Assembly: GCA_900770185.1 (NCBI GenBank)
Contig: CAAGJM010000015.1
Coordinates: 1 to 64,000, forward strand
Length of the DNA stretch: 64,000 bases
DNA from: Clostridia bacterium
GTDB taxonomy: Bacteria > Bacillota > Clostridia > Christensenellales > Borkfalkiaceae
Direction of reading: 5' to 3'
Part shown: in pieces, positions 40,148-48,503 of the stretch
Layout: each line of letters opens with the position of its first letter
Numbering within the stretch: the first letter of the stretch is position 1
Notes under the pieces: model-generated
What the model was told of the DNA's origin: nothing
Database searches by the model: none
Seen by the model: only the letters and a program-made list of their open reading frames with translations
Made by a program: the position numbers and the translations under genes

Positions 40148-41454
40148 TTTCTTACGCCCTTATCTTTTCTGCGCGCTATTATCTTACTCTCGTACCCGTG
40201 CCCCGTCGGGCGGAAATAACGCCTGTCCTTTAATTTATTCGGCAGATATTGCTGCTCGACGTATTCGCCGTAGTCGTGCGGGTACTTGTACTTCGCGCTT
40301 TCAAGCTTATCTTCCTTAGACCTATAAACGGGGTTTATAAGGTATGGCGGAATATCGTCGTCTTTAACCTTTTCGGCGTCGCTTGCCGCTTCGTTAAGCG
40401 CGACGACTACGGCGTTCGATTTATTCGCTTCGCAAACGTAAATAATCGCTTCCGTAAGCGGCAAAAGCCCTTCGGGCACGCCGATATTCTGTAAAGCCGT
40501 AAGCGCGCTTACCGCAATGGTTAAGGCGTACGGGTCGGCAAGTCCCACGTCTTCGGCGGAGTGGGCGATAAGCCTGCGCGCAATCAAAAGGGGGTCGCAC
40601 CCCGCTTTTATAAGCCGCTGGCTGTAATACACGGCGGCGTCGCTGTCGCTTCCGCGAAGGCTTTTACAAAACGCGCTTAAAAGGTGATAGTAGGCGTTCG
40701 TATCGACGCTCATCGCCTTTTTCTGTATAGACTGCTCCGCGTCGTCAAGCGTTATATGCACGATTCCGCTATCGCTTGGCGGAGTAGTCGTCGCGGCGAG
40801 TTCGATGGCGTTATACGCGGCGCGTAAATCGCCTGCCGCGGTGAACGCTATGTGGTTTATCGCCTCTTCGTCAACCTGCAAATTAAGGTTCCCAAGCCCC
40901 CGCTTTTTATCCGCGACGGCGTTTAATAGCGCCTTTTTTATATCGGCTTCGTCTAAACTTTTAAACTCGAACACGCGCGAGCGCGATACGATTGCGGGCG
41001 TCATCGAAACGTAGGGGTTTTCAGTCGTCGAACCGATAAAAATAATCGTCCCCTTTTCAATCGACGGCAATAAACTATCCTGCTGCGTTTTGTTGAATCT
41101 GTGACATTCGTCTAAAAGCAGATAGGTTTTTTTGCCGCTCAGTTTTAAATTCCGCTCCGCCTCGTCAACCGCCTTTTTTACGTCTTGCACGCCGCTCGTG
41201 ACGGCGTTTAGTTTGACGAAATAGCCGCTCGTCGAATTCGCGATAATGTTTGCAAGGGTGGTTTTACCCGTACCCGGCGGCCCCCAGAAAATGCAGCTGC
41301 CGAGCGTATCCGTCATAATGGCGCGGCGAAGCAAACTTCCGTCCCCCGCAATATGCGCCTGCCCCAAAAATTCTTTTAAAACTTTCGGGCGCATCCTGTC
41401 CGCAAGCGGCGCGGATTTTTCGGTGTTTTCGTTAAACGAGTATAAGGTATACAT
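40144..41454 (-). CDS. rarA: Replication-associated recombination protein A (MgsA/WRNIP1 type)
   Basis: AAA+ ATPase acting at stalled replication forks. Walker A GPPGTGKTTLANIIA, Walker B LLLDECHRF, sensor STTENPYVS, and the C-terminal tetramerisation domain ending in YLPNKLKDRRYFRPTGHGYE, which is diagnostic for the family. At 436 residues it is normal. Ribosome binding site GAGGGTGA. Divergent from ylbJ, with 30 bp between the start codons. Confidence 0.95.
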   Translation of the reverse strand: MYTLYSFNENTEKSAPLADRMRPKVLKEFLGQAHIAGDGSLLRRAIMTDTLGSCIFWGPPGTGKTTLANIIANSTSGYFVKLNAVTSGVQDVKKAVDEAERNLKLSGKKTYLLLDECHRFNKTQQDSLLPSIEKGTIIFIGSTTENPYVSMTPAIVSRSRVFEFKSLDEADIKKALLNAVADKKRGLGNLNLQVDEEAINHIAFTAAGDLRAAYNAIELAATTTPPSDSGIVHITLDDAEQSIQKKAMSVDTNAYYHLLSAFCKSLRGSDSDAAVYYSQRLIKAGCDPLLIARRLIAHSAEDVGLADPYALTIAVSALTALQNIGVPEGLLPLTEAIIYVCEANKSNAVVVALNEAASDAEKVKDDDIPPYLINPVYRSKEDKLESAKYKYPHDYGEYVEQQYLPNKLKDRRYFRPTGHGYESKIIARRKDKGVRK

Positions 41455-41484
41455 AAATTCACCCTCGATTTACTATTATTTTAT

Positions 41485-42477
41485 ATGTGCTGTCGCTTAA
41501 AAAACTTTCGCCGCGTTTTTAAAACTTTAGCGGCGGCGGTAATTTTCATTTTAGCGGTTATAATCGCCGTTTTCCCCGAAAGATATTTGAAAAGCTCTTT
41601 TTGCGGAATAAAATTGTGGGCGTTTTCCGTTCTGCCTTCCCTTTTACCCTACTTTTTTTTGACGACCATGCTCACGAAGTTAAACGTTCTTGGCGGCGTT
41701 TTTAAAAAGTTCGATAAACCGAACGCTAAACTGTTCAGAGTTAACGGGATAGTTTCTTACGCGTTTTTTTCAAGCGTTATTTCGGGCTACCCCGTCGGCG
41801 CGAAAATTTTAAGCGATTTATATGCGGGCGGGCTTATAAGCGAAGGCGAAGTTAAGCGCGCCGCCCCGCTTTGCTCGACGAGCGGCCCCCTTTTTATAAT
41901 CGGCGCGGTGGGCGTAAGTATGTTTTTAAGCAAAGCCGCGGGGGTTATTATGCTAATATCTCACGTTTTGTCGGCTGTTTTTACCGCGCTTACCTTTCGC
42001 GGGGTAAAAGGCGAAATTTTGCTTTCCGATAAGACCTTATTACCGAAAAAGTGCGATAATATTTTATACGAATCGGCTTACGGCGCGGTTAATTCGGTGC
42101 TGATTGTCGGCGCGTACGTAACCGTGTTTTTCGTTATATCCGATATTTTAATCGACTTTAAGGTTTTAATGCCGCTATCCTTTATTTTAAAGCCGATATT
42201 TTCGATTTTCGGCGCAAGCGGTAACGAGTATTTTTTTATTTCCGGCTTAATAGAGTGCACTAAGGGCGCAAAACTCTTGTCTTTGTCGGGCGCAACGCCT
42301 CAAACCGTCGCGCTTACGGCAAGTTTGATATCTTTCGGCGGCGTATCGGTCGTAATGCAATCGCTCACTTACTTATCGGGCGCGAAAGTTAAGCCGCTTT
42401 ATTTTTTAGCGGTTAAAAGCGTGCAGGCGTTTTACGCCTTTTTGCTCGCGCTTTTAGCGGGTTACTTATTTTTGTGA
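41485..42477 (+). CDS. ylbJ: YlbJ-like sporulation integral membrane protein
   Basis: A 330-residue membrane protein with about eight helices and the YlbJ signatures LPSLLPYFFLTTMLTKLNVL, SGYPVGAKILSDLYAGG and APLCSTSGPLFIIGAVG. In B. subtilis ylbJ is a sigma-E gene needed for heat-resistant spores; the fold is nucleoside-transporter-like. It does not prove that this organism sporulates. No ribosome binding site precedes the ATG; a TATTAT lies 5 nt upstream but no -35 is clear. The 3' end overlaps coaD (opposite strand) by 16 bp. Confidence 0.85.
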   Translation: MCCRLKNFRRVFKTLAAAVIFILAVIIAVFPERYLKSSFCGIKLWAFSVLPSLLPYFFLTTMLTKLNVLGGVFKKFDKPNAKLFRVNGIVSYAFFSSVISGYPVGAKILSDLYAGGLISEGEVKRAAPLCSTSGPLFIIGAVGVSMFLSKAAGVIMLISHVLSAVFTALTFRGVKGEILLSDKTLLPKKCDNILYESAYGAVNSVLIVGAYVTVFFVISDILIDFKVLMPLSFILKPIFSIFGASGNEYFFISGLIECTKGAKLLSLSGATPQTVALTASLISFGGVSVVMQSLTYLSGAKVKPLYFLAVKSVQAFYAFLLALLAGYLFL

Positions 42478-42962
42478 GCGTTTATTATTTTTATAACCGC
42501 TTCGGGAAGAACGCCTTTCAGGTCTTCACCGTTTAATATCATTTCTTTAACCCGGGTGGAGCTTACGTTCACGATTTCTTCGTCGGACGGAATGAATATG
42601 GTGGTCATTTCGGGATAGAGTTTCTGATTTATAAAGTGCATTCCGTTTTCGTAATTATAGTCGGTGTCGTTTCTTACTCCGCGCACGCTGTAAAGCGCGC
42701 CGACTTCACGCATAAAATCGACAAGCAGCCCTTCGTGATACGCCGTTTTAACGTTTTTAAAATCTTTAGATACGGCGTTTAACATTTCCATGCGCTCGCA
42801 AACCGAAAAAGCGGGCGTTTTTTTGGGGTTTATGCAAAGCGCAAGATACACTTCGTCAAAAAGTTCCGCCGCCTTTTTTAATACGAATATATGCCCGTCG
42901 GTAACGGGGTCGAAAGTCCCCGCGTATACCGCTCTTTTTATTTTTTTGTTTTCGTTTACCAT
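42462..42962 (-). CDS. coaD: Phosphopantetheine adenylyltransferase
   Basis: Fourth step of coenzyme A synthesis. The nucleotidyltransferase motifs are AGTFDPVTDGHI and SSTRVKEMI. At 166 residues it is the normal size. It forms rsmD-coaD, the common Bacillota pair, but is separated here from rsmD by about 230 bp that contain the hairpin repeat. The 3' end overlaps ylbJ tail to tail. Confidence 0.96.
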   Translation of the reverse strand: MVNENKKIKRAVYAGTFDPVTDGHIFVLKKAAELFDEVYLALCINPKKTPAFSVCERMEMLNAVSKDFKNVKTAYHEGLLVDFMREVGALYSVRGVRNDTDYNYENGMHFINQKLYPEMTTIFIPSDEEIVNVSSTRVKEMILNGEDLKGVLPEAVIKIINAHKNK

Positions 42963-43027
42963 AGCTTGTCCTTAATAAAAATCGAATAGTCAATGCCGCC
43001 CGAATTATCCGCATAAACGCTTTCTAA

Positions 43028-43197
43028 GGCGATAAATCGCCGCCGACGGTTATTTTGGCGGATAAGAAGACCGCTTGCGGTTTGTTTAGGCAAGGCAAAC
43101 GCCCGACGCCGTACTTTTTGTACCGCGAGCGGCGTTTAACGCAGCATAAACCGACTTATAGCCGCTAAAAATATCCACAAGGCGGCAATTTATCGCC
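43028..43197 (-). repeat. Hairpin repeat element, copy A (after rsmD)
   Basis: A 170-bp element with 17-bp inverted ends (43028-43044 and 43181-43197, 16 of 17 pairing). At its centre is a hairpin at 43097-43137: outer arms AAACGCC/GGCGTTT, an internal loop, a short inner stem, and the cap GTAC-TTTTT-GTAC. The 14-base box GTTTAGGCAAGGCA (43084-43097) is shared exactly with copy B. The right end provides the last bases and the stop codon of rsmD. Confidence 0.75.
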
Positions 43198-43720
43198 CTC
43201 TTAAAAAATCAAAGGTGTTTAAACCGTAATTTCTCGTGTCGGTCACCGTAAACTTGCAAGAATATTCGGGGGCGGTTTTTTTAGTCCTTTCTATAATAAG
43301 CCTGCCGCCGGCAGACAAAGCGCCCGTTTCCGCTATAAGTTCGGTCAGTTTTTTATACTCGCCGTAGCTATACGGCGGGTCAAGGAAAATTATATCGAAT
43401 TTTTTTTGGTTCCGCTTAAAAAACTCTTCCGCGCTTTCGAGGTAAACGTCGGCTTGCTCTTTTATCAACGCTAAATTTTCTTTAACGAGTTTAACGCTGT
43501 TTTTGTCTATATCGACGAAGGTTACCTTCGCCCCGCGCGAAACGGCCTCTAAACCTATCGCGCCCGTTCCGCAAAAAACGTCTGAAAACTCCGCGCCCGA
43601 AATATCGAAGGCTAAAATATTGAACAACGCTTCGCGCGCCCTGTCGGACGTGGGGCGCACGCCGTTTATATCGAATTCTTTAAGTTTTCTGCCTCTATGT
43701 TTGCCGCCTATAATTCTCAC
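43190..43720 (-). CDS. rsmD: 16S rRNA (guanine966-N2)-methyltransferase
   Basis: Methylates G966 of 16S rRNA. N-terminal MRIIGGKHRGRKL, SAM site VFCGTGAIGLEAVSRGA, and the catalytic FLDPPYSYGEY. At 176 residues it is normal. Its ATG overlaps the alr stop by 4 bp. Its stop codon falls inside the inverted end of repeat copy A, so insertion of the element may have set the present C-terminus (FLRGR). Confidence 0.95.
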   Translation of the reverse strand: MRIIGGKHRGRKLKEFDINGVRPTSDRAREALFNILAFDISGAEFSDVFCGTGAIGLEAVSRGAKVTFVDIDKNSVKLVKENLALIKEQADVYLESAEEFFKRNQKKFDIIFLDPPYSYGEYKKLTELIAETGALSAGGRLIIERTKKTAPEYSCKFTVTDTRNYGLNTFDFLRGR

Positions 43721-44733
43721 TTTATATATTCCTTTTTCGCGCGGCGAAGCGCGTTTACGAGTATTTCGTACGATATTGTGTTTAACCTATCCGCCAAAAC
43801 TTCCGCGTCGTTAAATATAAGGACTCTGCCGTTTTTTTGCGGCGCGTCGGTGATAGCTAAGTCCATACACAAATTCAAGTCGAAAGTGCCGCCGCGCATA
43901 AACCCGTCCGCGTATCCGAGGCGTATAACGTTTGCCGTTTCGCCTTTATAAATTTCCCCGCCGTAAAGCGCAGGGGCCCCTTTTATATTGCGCGTCAAAA
44001 CATACGGCGCGTAGACCTTAGCCGCCCTTTTTAACGTTATTTTGTCCGTTTTAAAGGGTGTGTAGCCGTAAAGCATAATGCCGACGCGCACCATATCGAG
44101 CGCGTATTTTTTATTTTGCAACAGCCCGCCGCTGCTGGCAGCGTGAAGAGTCGCGCCTTTACTGTAAGCCTTAACGGGTTTAGCAAGGTTTAAAAACTTG
44201 GCGAACTGCTCTTCGCATACGCCCGAATCTTCCTGTTTATAAAAATGCGTGAACGCGCCCGTTAAGTATACGTAGCGCGAACGCTTTATTAAGCCTATCG
44301 CGCTTAAAATTTCGCTTTCGCCGCTAAAACCGAGCCTGTTCATTCCGCTGTTTATCGCAAAATGAATTTTAACGGGCATTTTAAGCCTTTTTGCCGCCGA
44401 AATTATCGTTTTAAGTTCGCGAAGCGTACCGACGGATAAAGTCGCGCCGTATCTTATAAGTTTTTCGGCGTTATCCGTATAAACCGGGGTTAAAAGCAAA
44501 ATTTCTTTATTTATGCCCGAAATTCTGAGCGCGTAAACTTCGCTTGCAAGCGACACGGCGAACGCGTCCGCTTCGTTATACAAAGCTTTCGCCGTTTCTA
44601 TAAGCCCGTGACCGTAAGCGTCTGACTTAATAACGGCGCAAAACTTCACCTTTTTGTCTATAAGTTTTTTTACCTTGCGGCAGTTATATACTATATTTTT
44701 AAGCGAAATTTTCGCAATCAGCGGCATTGACAT
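43717..44733 (-). CDS. alr: Alanine racemase
   Basis: PLP enzyme making D-alanine for the cell wall. The PLP lysine is in CAVIKSDAYGHG, and the second catalytic base Tyr in VIRLGYADGFMR. At 338 residues it is a little shorter than the usual 370, mainly in the C-terminal beta domain. The ribosome binding site is GGGTGA. First gene of alr-rsmD-coaD. Confidence 0.92.
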   Translation of the reverse strand: MSMPLIAKISLKNIVYNCRKVKKLIDKKVKFCAVIKSDAYGHGLIETAKALYNEADAFAVSLASEVYALRISGINKEILLLTPVYTDNAEKLIRYGATLSVGTLRELKTIISAAKRLKMPVKIHFAINSGMNRLGFSGESEILSAIGLIKRSRYVYLTGAFTHFYKQEDSGVCEEQFAKFLNLAKPVKAYSKGATLHAASSGGLLQNKKYALDMVRVGIMLYGYTPFKTDKITLKRAAKVYAPYVLTRNIKGAPALYGGEIYKGETANVIRLGYADGFMRGGTFDLNLCMDLAITDAPQKNGRVLIFNDAEVLADRLNTISYEILVNALRRAKKEYIK

Positions 44734-44809
44734 CTTAATTCACCCGTTTCAGTATATGCCGCATACAATATAAGGGTTAAAGTCATACGGAACGGGGAAT
44801 AATTAAGAT

Positions 44810-44914
44810 ATGGTTTTAAATTTTATTTTGGGCGCGGTTTTAGGCACTGTTATCGGCGCAAACGCGGGGTTTATAATATTTTCACTGATAAAAAACGGAA
44901 AAAACAAAAACTGA
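44810..44914 (+). CDS. Small single-helix membrane protein (DUF3789-like)
   Basis: A 34-residue frame, MVLNFILGAVLGTVIGANAG then FIIFSLIKNGKNKN, with a GGGG 9-12 bases before the start. One glycine-rich transmembrane helix followed by a short basic tail matches the look of DUF3789-type micropeptides, which are common in Clostridia and of unknown function. Divergent from alr. Confidence 0.6.
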   Translation: MVLNFILGAVLGTVIGANAGFIIFSLIKNGKNKN

Positions 44915-45018
44915 ACGGTTTACTTTCGGAAAACGCCGCTATAATTTTCCGGTGATATCGTTAGTTTTCGCCGCTTATACTTGAAGCGGTTAAACCGCGC
45001 CGCTTATCGGCGCATAAG

Positions 45019-46662
45019 TTATTTTATGCCGCCGCTAGCGGGTTTAAGTTCCCCGCCTATAAGCGAATATTTTTTATCGAATCTGTTAAACACTTCCGCT
45101 TTGTGCGTGACGGCTATAACCGTCGTATCTTTAAGCGAAAAAATATAGTCGAGCGCGCATTTTTCCGTTTCCGCGTCGAGGGCGGAAGTTGCTTCGTCCA
45201 AAATAAGCAAGGGGCGGTTTTCGATTACCGCGCGTAGGATAGAAAGCCTTTGCGCTTCCCCGCCGGAGAGGGTGTCGCCGCTCGATACGCCCGATTTTCC
45301 GACGCGCTTTAGAACGCCGCTTAAACTCAGTTTTTTAACGCCCTCCGTAAACCTTTCTTCTTTTTCGCCGCAAAGGGTTTCGGGGCGTAAAAAGGTTGCG
45401 TTATCTATAAACGTCGCGCCGAAAAGGTTCGGGGTCTGCATTACCCCCGCCGCAAGCGACACGGAATTAAGGTCGTATTTTTCGCCGCCGTAAGCCGCTT
45501 TCGCGCTTCCCGCATTCGGCTTTATAATACCGCAAATTATTTTTAACAAGGTTGACTTGCCCGACCCGCTTTCGCCTTTTATAACTACCTTTTCGCCCTT
45601 TTTAACGGTTAAATCAACGCCGCTTACAACGGGCGTTTTATCGTCGTAACAAAAGCTTACGCCGCTTAAACAAACTTCGTCAAAGTCTTTAAGTTCTTTT
45701 TTTTCGGCGGGCTTTTCGGCGGCAAGTTCCGCCATACGATTTACAGAAACTTTATATTCGCCGTAAACGTTGAACGCCCCGCCTAAGTACGAAAGCGGGC
45801 TTTTTATTTGAAGAACGAGTTGCATCAGCGCGGTTACGGTGCCTATATCCGCTCCGCTTACGCCGTTTATAATGTTAAGCCCGCCTAAAACCGCGGTAAG
45901 CGCGTATAAAAAAGTGAACAGCAAACTCACCGTAACGGTAACGCCGCCGCTGAAATAACGCTGTTTTTTAACGCTTTTGCCGTACGCTTCGTCAAGTAAA
46001 CCGTACGTAGCGCCGACTTCTTTTTCGCGGTCGAAAATTTTAACCACGGCAAAGTTTTGCTTCGCTTCGGTTATAAAATTAACGGCTGCCCCGTCGGCTT
46101 TTCTCGTTTCGCGGTAAAGCTTCGCGTTTATTTTTCTGACCGAAAACGCCGCTAAAAAAGTGACCGCGCCCACGCCCAAAAAGGCAAGGGTGAAGCCCGC
46201 GTCGAAGTAAAACATCAGCGCGACTATCGCTATTATTTTAACCGCCGCTTCGGTAACGTTCGGAATAAGCGTTACCTTAACGTTTGCGATTTTTGCCGCG
46301 TCAAGCGAAAACCTTGACAAAACGTCGCCCGCCGCGCGTGATTTTTCGGTTAAATAGTCGGTGTTTAAGTAATCTTTAAACACGCCGTTTTTAATTTTGA
46401 CTTCAAGGTCCGTCCTGAATTTTTCAACCAAAAACTTATCGCACGTCGAAACGATATAAAACGCGAGCAAGGTTATAAGGGTGAACGCCGCCCGCGGCGC
46501 AAACGCCCCGTCGCCGTACACGGCGGAATTTACTATTTCTTTCACGCCCACGACGAACGCAACCGACAAAAGCGATTTTAACACGCCCATAATTATGAGC
46601 GTTGCGGTCGCGAATTTGCCGTTTTTAACGTATTTGTTTATTTTTATATCGTCGTAAGCCAT
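45019..46662 (-). CDS. ABC transporter with fused permease and ATPase domains
   Basis: A 547-residue half-transporter of the exporter type. Six transmembrane helices span about residues 15-300; the ATPase has Walker A GESGSGKST, signature LSGGEAQRL, Walker B LLILDEATSALD and the H-loop His in AVTHKAEV. Exports lipids, peptides or drugs as a homodimer or with a partner encoded elsewhere; substrate unknown. The nearest promoter is about 300 bp upstream, so the message carries a long leader made of dispersed repeats. Confidence 0.87.
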   Translation of the reverse strand: MAYDDIKINKYVKNGKFATATLIIMGVLKSLLSVAFVVGVKEIVNSAVYGDGAFAPRAAFTLITLLAFYIVSTCDKFLVEKFRTDLEVKIKNGVFKDYLNTDYLTEKSRAAGDVLSRFSLDAAKIANVKVTLIPNVTEAAVKIIAIVALMFYFDAGFTLAFLGVGAVTFLAAFSVRKINAKLYRETRKADGAAVNFITEAKQNFAVVKIFDREKEVGATYGLLDEAYGKSVKKQRYFSGGVTVTVSLLFTFLYALTAVLGGLNIINGVSGADIGTVTALMQLVLQIKSPLSYLGGAFNVYGEYKVSVNRMAELAAEKPAEKKELKDFDEVCLSGVSFCYDDKTPVVSGVDLTVKKGEKVVIKGESGSGKSTLLKIICGIIKPNAGSAKAAYGGEKYDLNSVSLAAGVMQTPNLFGATFIDNATFLRPETLCGEKEERFTEGVKKLSLSGVLKRVGKSGVSSGDTLSGGEAQRLSILRAVIENRPLLILDEATSALDAETEKCALDYIFSLKDTTVIAVTHKAEVFNRFDKKYSLIGGELKPASGGIK

Positions 46663-46739
46663 ATCTTCTCCGATTTAACTTTGTGTTTTTGAATTTATAT
46701 AAGTCCGTAACGGCGGGCAAACAATACTTTCGCCTACGG

Positions 46740-46990
46740 GTCGGGCGCGTTGCTAACAAGCCGTCGCGTATTACCGCTACCGGCCGCTATCCGCTAATCG
46801 CTATCCGCTAACCGCTTTGTCATATTGAGCGTTAGCGAAATATCTCGTGGAAACGAAAGCGAACTTATATACGGACACGTCTCGCCGCCTTTAACAATGA
46901 GGTCAAAGGTTATCACGCTCCGACTACTACACGCTAACCGCTAATCGCTTATCCGCTTTTAAGTATATAATATACTTAATGAAAAGTCAA
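46740..46990 (-). promoter_or_regulatory. Repeat-rich leader and promoter of the ABC transporter
   Basis: Minus-strand promoter: -35 TTGACT (46985-46990), 17-bp spacer, -10 TATACT (46962-46967). Between it and the gene lie short CCGCTAATC/CCGCTATCC/CCGCTAACC repeats (46790-46817 and 46931-46957) and a dispersed-repeat end, GTCATATTGAGCG at 46819-46831 with AGCGAAATATCTCGTGGAAA following; 22 bases of this (46834-46855) recur exactly at 51375-51396. Confidence 0.65.
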
Positions 46991-47022
46991 TCTGCGCGGT
47001 TTAAACTTTTGCGAGGTTATCG

Positions 47023-47051
47023 TTGCCAAATTTCTTATTAACGGGTATAAT
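47023..47051 (+). promoter_or_regulatory. Promoter of the DUF6062 gene
   Basis: -35 TTGCCA (47023-47028), 17-bp spacer, -10 TATAAT (47046-47051), giving a leader of about 22 nt with only a weak ACGGTG ribosome-binding element. Confidence 0.7.
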
Positions 47052-47079
47052 AAAAACAACTTACTTGTAACGGTGTTAT

Positions 47080-47775
47080 ATGGCTTACGATATTTCAACG
47101 ATGTTTATATGGCGGTTTTTCGCGGCGGGCGCGGTTTGTCCCACCTGCATGTTAAAGCAAAAGACGGAAAACGATATTGCCGACGGTTACTTGAACGCCG
47201 CCGTTATGGAAGACGACGAGCGCATGATAGTCAACAAACGCGGCTTTTGCGAAAGGCACTTCAACCAGCTTTTAAGCGGACGCAATAAGCTTGGGCTTGC
47301 GCTGCAAGCTAACACCCGCGTTAAGTATTTAAAGGCGCATATCCCCGATAAAATAACTGTCAAAAACGCCGAAAAATGCGCCGAAAAAATAGCCGATTTT
47401 ACGAAAACCTGCGTCGTTTGCGACAAGGTTGAATTCAACATGACGCGCTACTATAAAACCGTTTGCGCGCTTTACGGCGACGACGAAAAGTTTCGGGAAG
47501 AAAACTTTAAATCGGTAAAAGGTTTTTGTCTTACCTGCTACTCCCGCCTTTTAAAAAACGCGAAATACGCAAAAAAACACGCCCAAAAGTTTATTGACGA
47601 GTTGAGCGAAAAACAAGCCGCGTTTTTAAGCGAACTTGACGATAATTTGACGGAATTTTCAATGTGCTTCGACCACCGCTCCGCCCACACGCCGAGTAAA
47701 GACGCCGCCAAATCGCTTAACCTGTATAAAGCCGCGGCGTTCGGGTTAGAACCCGTCGTCCCCGACAGAAAATAG
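47080..47775 (+). CDS. DUF6062-family cysteine-rich protein
   Basis: A 231-residue soluble protein with four cysteine groups in zinc-ribbon style: CPTC (about 20-23), GFCERH (about 52-57), CVVC (about 111-114) and FCLTCY (about 149-154). These match the DUF6062 family of Clostridia, whose function is unknown. The rest is helical and charged. It is monocistronic. Iron-sulfur or zinc binding is possible from the CxxC pairs. Confidence 0.75.
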   Translation: MAYDISTMFIWRFFAAGAVCPTCMLKQKTENDIADGYLNAAVMEDDERMIVNKRGFCERHFNQLLSGRNKLGLALQANTRVKYLKAHIPDKITVKNAEKCAEKIADFTKTCVVCDKVEFNMTRYYKTVCALYGDDEKFREENFKSVKGFCLTCYSRLLKNAKYAKKHAQKFIDELSEKQAAFLSELDDNLTEFSMCFDHRSAHTPSKDAAKSLNLYKAAAFGLEPVVPDRK

Positions 47776-47839
47776 CAAGTAAAAACGCCTGCAAAAACTA
47801 GCCTAAGAACGAACAAAATACCCGCTTAGACCATAAAAT

Positions 47840-47868
47840 CCGCCCCGCCTTAAACTAAGGCGGGGCGG
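47840..47868. terminator. Bidirectional terminator between the DUF6062 gene and engB
   Basis: A perfect 13-bp stem CCGCCCCGCCTTA/TAAGGCGGGGCGG with a 3-nt loop, followed by GGTTTTTA on the plus strand. It lies 6 bp beyond the engB stop. Confidence 0.88.
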
Positions 47869-47873
47869 GGTTT

Positions 47874-48503
47874 TTACTCTTTATCCTCTTCGCTATCCGT
47901 AAACGGCGTTAACGTATCGTCGTTAAAAACCTTGATAACTTCTTCGATTTTTACAATCAACTTATCTTTATTATACTTCGTTTCGCTCGAAACGGCTATG
48001 ACCGACTTTGCGCCGACGGATAGGTAATTGCCTATCGACTTAACCCTTTCAAACACGCGCGTTTTACCTATTTTGTCCGCTTTCGTCGCAACGACGGTGA
48101 ACGGCAACGCATAGTGGTGCAAGTAGTTAAGCATCGTTTCGTCGTTTGCGGTCGGGTCGTGGCGGATATCCACGAGCGCAAACGTATGGTCGCAATATCT
48201 GCCGCTGAAAAAGTCGTCCATAAGTTTAGCCCACTTTTCCTTTTCGGCGTCGCTTACTTTCGCAAAGCCGTAGCCGGGGAGGTCCGCAACTATAAACTCG
48301 CCGAAGTCAAAGTAATTAACAAGCCTTGTGCGCCCGGGGGTTACGGAAGTGCGGGCGAGTGCTTTTTTGTTCGCAAGCATATTGATAAGCGAACTTTTGC
48401 CGACGTTCGATTTGCCCGAAATCGCAATAACGGGCTTATCAAACGACTTAAACCCCGCTTTATTCGCGGCGGAAGTAAGATATTTTGCGTCTTTTATAAT
48501 CAT
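47874..48503 (-). CDS. engB: Ribosome-biogenesis GTPase EngB/YsxC
   Basis: GTPase for late 50S subunit assembly. G1 GKSNVGKSSL, G3 DLPGYGFA, G4 ATKADK and G5 SSETK-type loop are present. At 209 residues it is normal, with an acidic C-terminal extension. The ATG overlaps the lon stop by 4 bp, the conserved lon-engB pair of Bacillota. Confidence 0.96.
   Translation of the reverse strand: MIIKDAKYLTSAANKAGFKSFDKPVIAISGKSNVGKSSLINMLANKKALARTSVTPGRTRLVNYFDFGEFIVADLPGYGFAKVSDAEKEKWAKLMDDFFSGRYCDHTFALVDIRHDPTANDETMLNYLHHYALPFTVVATKADKIGKTRVFERVKSIGNYLSVGAKSVIAVSSETKYNKDKLIVKIEEVIKVFNDDTLTPFTDSEEDKE

Noticed and set aside
46740..46990. Telomere-like or centromere-like short repeats (CCGCTAATC and variants)
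   Set aside because: Too few and too irregular; similar short blocks occur at other dispersed-repeat sites, so they fit that family better.
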